A DNA stretch of 19,389 bases from an uncultured Pseudomonadota bacterium (lineage in GTDB: Bacteria; SAR324; NAC60-12). Positions 8,139 to 14,856 of the stretch are shown piece by piece; positions within the stretch are counted from its first letter, which is position 1, and every line of letters begins with the position of its first letter. Under the pieces are notes generated by a model. That model ran no database searches. It saw only the letters and a list, made by a program, of their open reading frames with translations, and was not told where the DNA came from. The stretch is from contig CAJXDX010000010.1 of assembly GCA_913052275.1 (NCBI GenBank), forward strand, positions 1 to 19,389. The letters are read 5' to 3'. The translations under genes and the position numbers were made by a program.

Positions 8139-9263
8139 CTATAAAAAAGAAAGGGGAAACTCCGCGACCGTTCCGTTCCTTTTCAATCCCTCTGGAGTTT
8201 CGACTTGTATGGACTGACCCGTATTCCAGAAGTCCGCATGAATCATGGCAAGCGATAGATTGGCCTTAAGCTGCAGCGACCAGACCACAGTAGTAGAGTG
8301 CCCGACTTGCTTACCGTCGGCCATGATGGGCCATGGGCTAGCACAGGGTGGGGTAGGGTTACCCTCAAAAATTACACCGCGAATGCGCTGAATGGGTCCG
8401 GTTTCCGCAATTCTTTGCAGTGCTTCCCGGCCAATATAATCTACGGAATCGTCAAGGCAGCAGTAATGATCTAGGTTACATTCCAGAGGATTATTAGCAC
8501 GTGTCATCTCGTTACCGTAGGAGAGCAGGCCTCCCTCCACACGCTCTACTAGGTTGGGGTATCCGGGGGAGACATTGAATTTCTGTCCGGCTTCCCAGAG
8601 CGTGTCCCACAAATCCAGTCCAAGGGAGCTTTTATCGAGGTATATTTCAAAACCGTCTTGCCTGCTGTATCCCGAACGGGATACGCGCAGCGGGGTTCCG
8701 TTAAAGTCCACTGTACCGAAGTGGAAAAAACGGATGTTACGCACGGAGGGGCCGAAGACTTTTTCCATCAGCACCTCCGCCTTGGGTCCCTGCACAGCCA
8801 GCGGTGACACGTCCGGTTCATCCACCATCACGTCAAAGCCGCAGCCCAGTGAAAGCCCCTTGGCCCAGAGCAGTACGTCTGAGTCCGCGATGGAAAGCCA
8901 GAAGTGGTCCTCTGCGAGTTTGAGCAGGATTGGGTCATTAATCATCCCGGCGTTCTGATCAATCAGGGTGATGTAGAGGCACTGGCCGATTTTTGCATGA
9001 CGCAAATCACGAGGTGTCATCCACTGTACTAGCCTGGCGGCGTCAGGCCCTCTGATTTCTACCTGGCGCTGGCAGGAGACATCCCACAACTGTACATACT
9101 CCCTGAGGTGCCAGTAATCCTCTTCAATCGAGCGACCAAATGCTTTCGGCAGCAGGGTGTGGTTGACGATGGAGTAGCCCTGTACCCCCAGTGCTTCCAC
9201 CCGTTCGGTGAAAGGGGTACGGCGGATGCGTCGGGAAATAGCAAGTTCTGGAACCGAACTCAT
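8139..9263 (-). CDS. dmdA: DmdA-like tetrahydrofolate-dependent demethylase (GcvT family)
   Basis: GcvT-fold protein, 374 residues from the chosen start, strongly resembling the DMSP demethylase of SAR11 (about 369 residues), which moves a methyl from dimethylsulfoniopropionate to tetrahydrofolate. Shared stretches recalled from the SAR11 protein: ISRRIRRTPFT at 9-19, EDYWHLREYVQLWDVS at 48-63, TPRDL at 83-87, INDPILLK at 108-115, WLSIADSDVLLWAKGL at 122-137, EPDVSPLAVQGPK at 149-161, SGYSRQDGFEIY at 197-208 and PNLVERVEGGLLSYGNEM at 236-253. The GcvT C-terminal barrel follows from about 295. The frame is open to an ATG at 9296, but that would overlap the upstream gene. The ATG at 9263 gives an N-terminus matching DmdA, begins 5 bp after the previous stop and has AGAGG upstream. 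No dmdB, dmdC or dmdD is present. A related methyl donor (N- or S-methyl) is a real alternative. Confidence 0.78.
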   Translation of the reverse strand: MSSVPELAISRRIRRTPFTERVEALGVQGYSIVNHTLLPKAFGRSIEEDYWHLREYVQLWDVSCQRQVEIRGPDAARLVQWMTPRDLRHAKIGQCLYITLIDQNAGMINDPILLKLAEDHFWLSIADSDVLLWAKGLSLGCGFDVMVDEPDVSPLAVQGPKAEVLMEKVFGPSVRNIRFFHFGTVDFNGTPLRVSRSGYSRQDGFEIYLDKSSLGLDLWDTLWEAGQKFNVSPGYPNLVERVEGGLLSYGNEMTRANNPLECNLDHYCCLDDSVDYIGREALQRIAETGPIQRIRGVIFEGNPTPPCASPWPIMADGKQVGHSTTVVWSLQLKANLSLAMIHADFWNTGQSIQVETPEGLKRNGTVAEFPLSFL

Positions 9264-9268
9264 CTGGC

Positions 9269-9631
9269 TCACGCCTCTGGTGTGCCGGACCACCATACGG
9301 TGTAGTTGTGCGGCGCAATCAGCAAAGGTATGTGGTAACGTCGCTCAAAGTCGCGGACATTCAGCCTGATAACCACTGAATCCATTACCGGGTTTGCTGC
9401 CTGACGGTTATGCTGTTCAAGGTAATCCCCGCTGTGGAAAACCAGTTCGTAATTTTCCACTTCAGAACCAGCGGACTCGAAGGTTTCGGAAAGGCGCCCT
9501 TCCTGGTTTGTACGGGTGTCGAAGACCAGTTCCTTTTCGCAATCTCCCAGCAGCCGGAAAAGCTGAACACGTACGTTCGTTGCTGAATTCCCGGAAACTG
9601 AATCAAGGGTGTGAGTTGAAAGTATTGCCAT
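9269..9631 (-). CDS. Transthyretin-related protein (5-hydroxyisourate hydrolase-like), altered C-terminus
   Basis: 120-residue member of the transthyretin-related/HIU hydrolase family, a homotetrameric fold that opens the 5-hydroxyisourate ring in urate breakdown. The N-terminal STHTLD supplies H7, the EGR turn supplies R46 and RYHIPLL supplies H100. These correspond to the three catalytic residues of true HIU hydrolases. The family's hallmark C-terminal YRGS is not there: the chain ends Y-T-V-W-W-S-G-T-P-E-A, with Trp at the Arg position and about four extra residues. The first His of the usual HYH motif is Arg. So the fold and part of the catalytic set are kept but the substrate is probably not plain hydroxyisourate. 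The gene sits 18 bp after the ThDP-enzyme stop and 5 bp before the DmdA-like start, so it is firmly inside the block's operon. No urate oxidase or OHCU decarboxylase is nearby. Confidence 0.75.
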   Translation of the reverse strand: MAILSTHTLDSVSGNSATNVRVQLFRLLGDCEKELVFDTRTNQEGRLSETFESAGSEVENYELVFHSGDYLEQHNRQAANPVMDSVVIRLNVRDFERRYHIPLLIAPHNYTVWWSGTPEA

Positions 9632-9649
9632 AAGATTTTAAGTTTTGGG

Positions 9650-11371
9650 TTACTCGATGGATGCTTTGTCGCGCTTGTTGGTGGTGGCCAGCACAATGGG
9701 GCTGATGGCATCCTGTGTGCGAACGTTAACACACGCTGTTTTGCCGCTGGCAAGCGCACGCTGAAGCGCGGGCTGAAGCTGCTCCTGACATTCGACAAGT
9801 TCTCCATGTCCTCCAAGTCCCTCGAACATCGAATGAAATGGGATATCTCGAAAATCGGTTGCCACATGTTGATTGTGTCCGAAGAGCCGCTCCTGCTGCT
9901 GTGAGATGGTTGTCAGTCCTCCGTTGTTGTCTATGACCACTGTGATTGGGGCCTTTTCCTGGAAAGAGGCCTCGATGCTCAGCCCTCCCGAAAGGAAGGC
10001 TCCGTCCCCGCTGATCACCACCACGTTATCTTGAGGATGCTTTAGCTTGGCGGCGATGGCGAAGGGCACCCCGACTCCCAACATACTGAACGCACCTGGA
10101 TGCAGGATGCCCTTGAGTTTCTTACCGCGCCAGCCTGCCATGTTAATTGCGATTTCTGACCAGAAGTGCGTGTTACCGCCGTCAATCACTAACCAGTCGT
10201 CCGAACCCATCGCTGCCTGCACCTCCAGTGCGAGTTTAAGGGGATGCAGGTTAGAAGAGCCTTCTGCCTCTTTTTCAGCATCGTGCTGCATCTGATCAAC
10301 CCAAAGTCCTCGCTGACGCTGATTTTCCTCAAACCAAGAGCTGTCAAAGAGAATTTCACTCTCTGCGTGGGCCTCTAGCAGCGCCTGGAAAAAAGCACCT
10401 GGATCGCTGAGCAGTGTGTGATCCGCCGCCCGGTTGTATTCCAGTTCTTCCGGAGAGCCGTTGATACAGACCAGTTGCAGTGATTCAGGGAAGAAGGGAG
10501 GATTGCCGAAATTCATCTGGTTGTCCAGCCGTCCACCTACCATCAGAACCACATCGGATTGCTGAAGCGCGAATTTGGACGGAGCATACTGGTGAATATC
10601 CGCAAGCCCCATGTAGACTTCGGATTCCTCACCCAGAAGCTTCTGGTGGTAAGGGATGTTGAAGATAGGGATGTTCAGAGTCCGACCTGCAGCCTCAAGC
10701 TGTTTTTCCGTTCCAGACCACCATACTCCGTGCCCGCCGATAAGCACGGGCTTCTTTGCCTGCAGCAGCAAATCCAGGATCCGTTTGAGGTCTTCAGGAC
10801 AAGGCCATGAGCGAGCTGCAGGCTGTGGTCTGCGCACAAACGGCCGCTCATTCAGACCTGCAGATTCCTCGAAGGAACTGAACATAATATCAACAGGTAT
10901 ACTAAGGTGAACTGGGCCTGGATATCCGCTGTGGGCGATTTTGAAGGCTCGGTCCACAAACTCCGGAATTCTCTCACCGTCGGTTATGGATGCACTGTAC
11001 TTGGTTAGCGGTTTGGCAATAGCAACATCGTCAATTTCCTTGAAACCTCCGCTGCCCTGACGCTTGAGTGTGCTGGAACCGGTGAGGAAGATCACCGGTG
11101 AGCGCTCTCCCCAGGCCTCCATCATCGCAGGTATGGCGTTGGCAAAGCCTTCCGGCCCAACCAGGCAAACCGTGGGGGTGCGACTGACCCTTGTGAAACC
11201 GTCGGCAAGGTGCCCCGCGATCTGCTCGTGCGGAGTATTGATCACTGACATCCCGCATTCGGCCATGCCTTCCAGGACGGGATTGCAGAAACCTCCACTC
11301 AGCGTAAAAACCTGGGTGATGCCTTTTTCATGCAGGGCTCTGGCAAGCAGCTTTCCTCCACGTATTTTCAT
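9650..11371 (-). CDS. ThDP-dependent enzyme, acetolactate synthase / 2-hydroxyacyl-CoA lyase superfamily
   Basis: 573-residue enzyme with the three-domain layout of acetolactate synthase, benzoylformate decarboxylase and 2-hydroxyacyl-CoA lyase. The PYR domain (about 1-165) carries the ThDP-activating Glu at E49 in TPHEQIAGHLADG, which rules out a canonical glyoxylate carboligase (no Glu there). The middle domain has GGHGVWWSG near 212-220. The PP domain has the Mg/ThDP motif GDGAF at 455-459 and N482/N483 about 26 residues on. The usual GPG loop of the PYR domain reads GPEGFAN (72-78). It should act on a 2-oxoacid, by decarboxylation or carboligation, or cleave a 2-hydroxyacyl-CoA; the exact reaction cannot be told. 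The start is supported by AGGTAA upstream. The partner 2-hydroxyacid dehydrogenase lies upstream, the same pairing as mandelate dehydrogenase with benzoylformate decarboxylase, so a 2-oxoacid decarboxylase is a fair guess. No acetolactate synthase small subunit is present. Confidence 0.85.
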   Translation of the reverse strand: MKIRGGKLLARALHEKGITQVFTLSGGFCNPVLEGMAECGMSVINTPHEQIAGHLADGFTRVSRTPTVCLVGPEGFANAIPAMMEAWGERSPVIFLTGSSTLKRQGSGGFKEIDDVAIAKPLTKYSASITDGERIPEFVDRAFKIAHSGYPGPVHLSIPVDIMFSSFEESAGLNERPFVRRPQPAARSWPCPEDLKRILDLLLQAKKPVLIGGHGVWWSGTEKQLEAAGRTLNIPIFNIPYHQKLLGEESEVYMGLADIHQYAPSKFALQQSDVVLMVGGRLDNQMNFGNPPFFPESLQLVCINGSPEELEYNRAADHTLLSDPGAFFQALLEAHAESEILFDSSWFEENQRQRGLWVDQMQHDAEKEAEGSSNLHPLKLALEVQAAMGSDDWLVIDGGNTHFWSEIAINMAGWRGKKLKGILHPGAFSMLGVGVPFAIAAKLKHPQDNVVVISGDGAFLSGGLSIEASFQEKAPITVVIDNNGGLTTISQQQERLFGHNQHVATDFRDIPFHSMFEGLGGHGELVECQEQLQPALQRALASGKTACVNVRTQDAISPIVLATTNKRDKASIE

Positions 11372-11418
11372 GTCCGATTACCTGAAATTGATATTTTTTG
11401 TTTGTACTGAAAAAAACT

Positions 11419-11461
11419 TTGTTACACTTTTCTTAGTACCCCTCAACAACCGCAAGCGGTT
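11419..11461 (-). promoter_or_regulatory. Internal promoter with adjacent palindrome, before the ThDP gene
   Basis: On the minus strand, TTGAGG (11446-11441) and TAACAA (11424-11419) are 16 bp apart, a plausible sigma70-type promoter. Immediately upstream is a near-perfect palindrome, AACCGC-AA-GCGGTT (11448-11461), where an activator or repressor could bind. It lies in the 185-bp gap ahead of the ThDP gene, suggesting the last three genes of the block can be transcribed separately. Prediction by eye only. Confidence 0.35.
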
Positions 11462-11556
11462 AACTTATCCCCAGCAGGAAGGGCAGAGGTGAGGCAAAAC
11501 AAGGATTTTGCATTTTATTTGAGAATTACTGGCGGATCAAAATAATCATAAGGTTT

Positions 11557-12699
11557 TTAATTTTCGATTATCATGTTCCGTTCCAGTTCCTCCACACTTT
11601 TGCAGCCCAGCTGGGCCAGAGTCAGGCTAACTTCATCAGTCAGCAATTCGACCAGCCGCATAACTCCACGTTCTCCATACGCTCCCGAAGCGAAGAGAAA
11701 CGGTCGACCCAGCATCACAAAATCAGCTCCCAGAGCGAGTGCTTTGACCACGGATTCACCATTTCGTATGCCGCTGTCGAAAAGTAGCGGGTAGTCAGTA
11801 CCTACCGCCTCACGAATTAATGGCAGCTGAGTCACCGCAGGCGGTGCGCTGTCCAGCTGCCTTCCTCCATGGTTTGAAACGTAAATCGCATCTGCTCCTG
11901 CCTCCTGGATACGCGATGCGTCCTGCGGGGCCAGCACACCCTTGACTATCAGTTTTCCCGTCCAGCGATCCCTCAGCTGCTGAAGAAACGTCCAGTCAAC
12001 CTTGCCACGTGTTTCCTCCCGGATAAAACCATTTGACGCTGTGCCGTAGAGGGCGGCTGGATTTGTGTCATCAAAGTTAGCAGTTCTCGGCACTCCAGCC
12101 ATCAGGGTTTCCAGCACCCACCGTGGGTGTTGAGCGAAGTCCAGGAACTGCCTTGGACCAGTGCGAAAAGGGACCTTAAAGCCGTTGCGCAAATCACGTA
12201 TACGCTGCGCTACCTGGGGGACGTCTACTGTGAGAATGAGTACTTCATAACCAGCATCCTGAGCACGCTTGACATGTTCCCATGCTCTTTCCAACGACGC
12301 GCCCACATAAAGCTGGAACCATGCATTCACTCTTGCACGATCGAGAGTAACTTCAAGAGAACTGGATGCCGCAATTGAGTGGCATAATGGAATATTGTGT
12401 TGTACTGCGGCTTTTGCCAGTGCTTTGTCTGTTCCGGCCCATGCTAGGTCGCACATGCCCATTGGTGCTATACCGAAAGGAAGTCCCCATTCCTTTCCGA
12501 GAAACGTCTTTTTCAGGCTGCGTTCTGCAACATTCACCAGTACGCGAGGCAGCAGCCTGATACGATCCAGCGTCTCGATGTTCTTACATGCCGCATATTC
12601 ACTTCCTGCCGCACCGTCAATGAAATCGAACATCAGCCGGGGTAGTCGACTCCGGGCTTCTGTCCGGAAATCTTCGAGGCAGTGAAAGCGAGTAGACAT
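11557..12699 (-). CDS. FMN-dependent 2-hydroxyacid dehydrogenase (LldD / mandelate dehydrogenase type)
   Basis: 380-residue (beta/alpha)8 flavoenzyme that oxidises an (S)-2-hydroxyacid to the 2-oxoacid. The catalytic base is H277 in SNHGGRQLD, with R280 and R166 (in QRIRDLRN) as the carboxylate-binding pair. K253 in IVKGV contacts flavin, Y131 in FQLYV lies at the substrate, and DSGIRNGESVVKALALGA plus MLGRP (329-333) bind FMN phosphate. The segment around HPRWVLETL (191-199) matches the membrane-associating loop region of LldD and mandelate dehydrogenase rather than soluble glycolate oxidase, so electrons probably enter the respiratory chain. A Tyr near the N-terminus that is normally in the active site is replaced by F26 (FDFIDG). 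It is the first gene of the block. Substrate candidates are lactate, glycolate, mandelate-like or a pathway-specific hydroxyacid; the neighbours favour the last. No good Shine-Dalgarno sequence is seen. Confidence 0.87.
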   Translation of the reverse strand: MSTRFHCLEDFRTEARSRLPRLMFDFIDGAAGSEYAACKNIETLDRIRLLPRVLVNVAERSLKKTFLGKEWGLPFGIAPMGMCDLAWAGTDKALAKAAVQHNIPLCHSIAASSSLEVTLDRARVNAWFQLYVGASLERAWEHVKRAQDAGYEVLILTVDVPQVAQRIRDLRNGFKVPFRTGPRQFLDFAQHPRWVLETLMAGVPRTANFDDTNPAALYGTASNGFIREETRGKVDWTFLQQLRDRWTGKLIVKGVLAPQDASRIQEAGADAIYVSNHGGRQLDSAPPAVTQLPLIREAVGTDYPLLFDSGIRNGESVVKALALGADFVMLGRPFLFASGAYGERGVMRLVELLTDEVSLTLAQLGCKSVEELERNMIIEN

Positions 12700-13418
12700 A
12701 AATTTTGGTGTCAGTCAACAGGGTACTTGGGCTGTCCGTCTGCGCCAATGAACATTAATGCTGATTTTTCCAAGGATGATTATAAATTTCAGATACATGT
12801 TTTTTCCTTGATTTAATGCGTAATAAATTTGGGAGCATTACCATTCGTGTTAGAACATTTTCATTGTTAGTTAAATAAATTGTCTGCATATTAAATGACG
12901 TTAATACAAGGATAAACAGGATGCAACCCGGATCATATCTAAAAAAAATCTAAAGAATTTTAGAACTAAAGTATAAATACAAATTTTCTGCATCACAATA
13001 AAAATGCAGCATAACTGGATTTCAGGATTTGCTGAACGATGTTTCAAATAGATTTAATTTACCAGATAAGTTTGTACGCAAAAATATTAAGATCAAAGTA
13101 TAATAGTTAAGAAATTTAATTTAATTTTTGCAGTTGATTATTTAGCTTACTGCTTGTCAAATGTTGTAATTTCAGGTACTTTTGAGTTAGGTGATTTGTA
13201 TCATTTTTTCTTTAAGAGTTCCAGTAGTCACCCAAATTCAGCAAGAAGTCTTATTGTGTGTGTAAATGCATCTTATGAGAAAAATATTAACAACCTTTAT
13301 CAGAATTAGATCAAATCAGGAAGGTCCTAATTGTGATTACATTCTGGCCACTCTGGCCAGCAAAAAAAGCAAATGAAATGAATAAATATTATTAATTACG
13401 AACGTATAAATTCAGCTT
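12700..13418. other. 719-bp AT-rich region between the block and sucB
   Basis: Very AT-rich from about 12760 onward, with many stops in all frames I followed and no convincing gene. It should hold divergent promoters for the hydroxyacid dehydrogenase gene and for sucB. A perfect -10 box TATAAT lies at 13099-13104, with TTGTAC upstream but 21 bp away, too far for a standard -35. A short GC-rich hairpin sits near the sucB end and is listed separately. The stretch is unusually long for this otherwise compact window and may be the scar of the insertion. Confidence 0.5.
13344..13360. promoter_or_regulatory. GC-rich hairpin in the sucB leader
   Basis: Arms CTGGCC (13344-13349) and GGCCAG (13355-13360) around ACTCT, followed by C and seven A. 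No T-run follows on either strand, so it is not a standard terminator. It ends 58 bp before the sucB start and stands out in AT-rich surroundings; operator or leader RNA structure are both possible. Confidence 0.35.
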
Positions 13419-14684
13419 ATGTCTGTAGTAGATATTAAAATTCCCAGTCCTGGAGAGTCGATCACCGAAGTTGAAATCGGCAGCTGGCTGAAGTCTGATG
13501 GTGACTACGTGCAAGTTGATGAAACTATTTGTGAGATTGAGTCAGACAAAGCCACTTTGCCATTGATTGCAGAAAATTCCGGAAAACTTAAGATTCTTCT
13601 TAATGAAGGTGATACTGCCGGGGTAGGAGACGTGGCTTGTACAATTGATACCTCAGGAAAAAGTCCGGAAAACATAAAGACGGATAATTCTGCTGCGGAA
13701 AAGTCAAAGCTCAATGAGACTTCATCGGGAAGTGCAAAATCCATCGAATCCTCTTTATCTGCTGAAGCCACTATTAGCCAGCATTCGATTGCCTATACTG
13801 ACGGGCACCCATCTCCCGCTGCAAAAAAAATGATGGCAGAATCAGCCGTATCAAATTTGTCCGGAAGTGGTCCGGGTGGGAGAGTGACTAAACAGGACAT
13901 TCAGCAGCATTTGTCAAATGTTCCGGATTCTTCCATTTCAACTGCTGAAACAAAAAAGCATGCGGATTCTCAAGTGTTTTCAGGTTCAAGAAAAATTAAA
14001 CGGGAACGCATGTCCCGCTTACGCCGCAAACTGGCTGAAAGGCTTGTTAGCGTTAAAAACGAGACTGCAATGCTGACGACATTTAATGAAGTCGATATGA
14101 GTGCAATTGTTGAATTACGCTCACAGTGCAAAGATGCGTTTATGCAAAAACATAATGTAAAACTGGGCTACATGAGCCTGTTCACCAAAGCCTGTACCGA
14201 AGCTTTGGAAATGTTCCCTGCAGTGAACGCACGAATTGACGGTAATGAGGTAGTTTTTCATGATTATGTTGACATGGGCATTGCGGTCAGTGCGCCAAAA
14301 GGTTTGATGGTCCCTGTGGTTCGGAATGCGGAATCCCTTTCTCTTGCCCAGATTGAGATTGAAATAGCAAGGCTTGCACAACGTGCCCGAGAAAACATAC
14401 TCAGCATTGATGAAATGGAAGGCGGGACCTTCTCTATTACAAACGGTGGAGTTTTTGGATCAATGCTTTCCACCCCCATCATAAATCCACCTCAAAGCGC
14501 TATCCTGGGAATGCACAATATAGTTGAGAGGCCAATGGCTGTTGATGGAAAAATTGAGATTAGGCCATTGATGTTTGTTGCTTTGTCTTATGATCACCGG
14601 ATTATTGATGGACAGCAGTCAGTCAGTTTTCTGGTTCAAGTTAAAGAAAATCTGGAGAATCCAGCCAGAATGCTTTTGAGTTGA
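13419..14684 (+). CDS. sucB: Dihydrolipoyl succinyltransferase (2-oxoglutarate dehydrogenase E2)
   Basis: Core subunit of the 2-oxoglutarate dehydrogenase complex; its swinging lipoyl arm takes the succinyl group from SucA, transfers it to CoA and is reoxidised by Lpd. The 421 residues show one lipoyl domain (about 1-77) with the lipoylated K44 in ESDKATLPL, a Ser/Ala/Lys-rich linker, the peripheral subunit-binding domain (about 131-165, PSPAAKKMM to GPGGRVTKQDIQ), a second linker, and the acyltransferase domain from about 195 ending in SYDHRIIDG (H393 and D397 catalytic). A single lipoyl domain and the EVEIGSW start fit SucB rather than pyruvate dehydrogenase E2. No strong ribosome binding site is seen. 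lpd follows after 172 bp in the same direction. Confidence 0.96.
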   Translation: MSVVDIKIPSPGESITEVEIGSWLKSDGDYVQVDETICEIESDKATLPLIAENSGKLKILLNEGDTAGVGDVACTIDTSGKSPENIKTDNSAAEKSKLNETSSGSAKSIESSLSAEATISQHSIAYTDGHPSPAAKKMMAESAVSNLSGSGPGGRVTKQDIQQHLSNVPDSSISTAETKKHADSQVFSGSRKIKRERMSRLRRKLAERLVSVKNETAMLTTFNEVDMSAIVELRSQCKDAFMQKHNVKLGYMSLFTKACTEALEMFPAVNARIDGNEVVFHDYVDMGIAVSAPKGLMVPVVRNAESLSLAQIEIEIARLAQRARENILSIDEMEGGTFSITNGGVFGSMLSTPIINPPQSAILGMHNIVERPMAVDGKIEIRPLMFVALSYDHRIIDGQQSVSFLVQVKENLENPARMLLS

Positions 14685-14719
14685 ACTGGAACTTTGGCAA
14701 GCATCTATTTGGCACTTAA

Positions 14720-14749
14720 TTTTTGCTGACATAAAGTCAGGAGCAAAAA
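14720..14749. other. Stem-loop between sucB and lpd
   Basis: Left arm TTTTTGCTGAC (14720-14730) pairs with GTCAG (14736-14740) and CAAAAA (14744-14749) across a 3-nt GAG bulge, with loop ATAAA. There is no T-run after it on the plus strand, so it is a poor terminator. It may be an RNA processing or stability element that sets the sucB to lpd ratio; that is inference. Confidence 0.35.
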
Positions 14750-14856
14750 ACATGTTTCGAGATTTGCTTTTTGGGCAAAAATCTTTGGATTTTCTAACTC
14801 ATATAAAGCAAGCATCAATTTATATCATTCTTACTATCTTCAAAACATTTTAAGCA

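Noticed and set aside
8554..8958. 134-residue plus-strand open frame opposite the DmdA-like gene
   Set aside because: It lies antisense to a clearly conserved gene and its residues look like a shadow translation; the high GC of the block makes such frames common.
9264..9296. Longer start for the DmdA-like gene at ATG 9296
   Set aside because: It would overlap the preceding gene by 28 bp, lacks a ribosome binding site, and adds residues not present in DmdA; the ATG at 9263 aligns with DmdA.
9269..9631. Urate degradation operon
   Set aside because: Only one HIU hydrolase-like gene is present, with an altered tail; no urate oxidase, OHCU decarboxylase, allantoinase or transporter accompanies it.
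9385..9867. 160-residue minus-strand open frame across the ThDP/transthyretin-related junction
   Set aside because: It overlaps two well-supported genes in another frame and matches no family.
9650..11371. Glyoxylate carboligase (Gcl) identity for the ThDP enzyme
   Set aside because: Gcl lacks the activating Glu, which is present here as E49; no tartronate semialdehyde reductase or hydroxypyruvate isomerase gene is nearby.
11494..11511. Inverted repeat GCAAAA / TTTTGC as a terminator after the hydroxyacid dehydrogenase gene
   Set aside because: Only six AT-rich pairs and no T-run on the relevant strand.
13266..13376. 36-residue open frame upstream of sucB (MHLMRKILTTFIRIRSNQEG...)
   Set aside because: No ribosome binding site, no recognisable similarity and AT-driven residue content; it overlaps the hairpin. 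Most likely chance.
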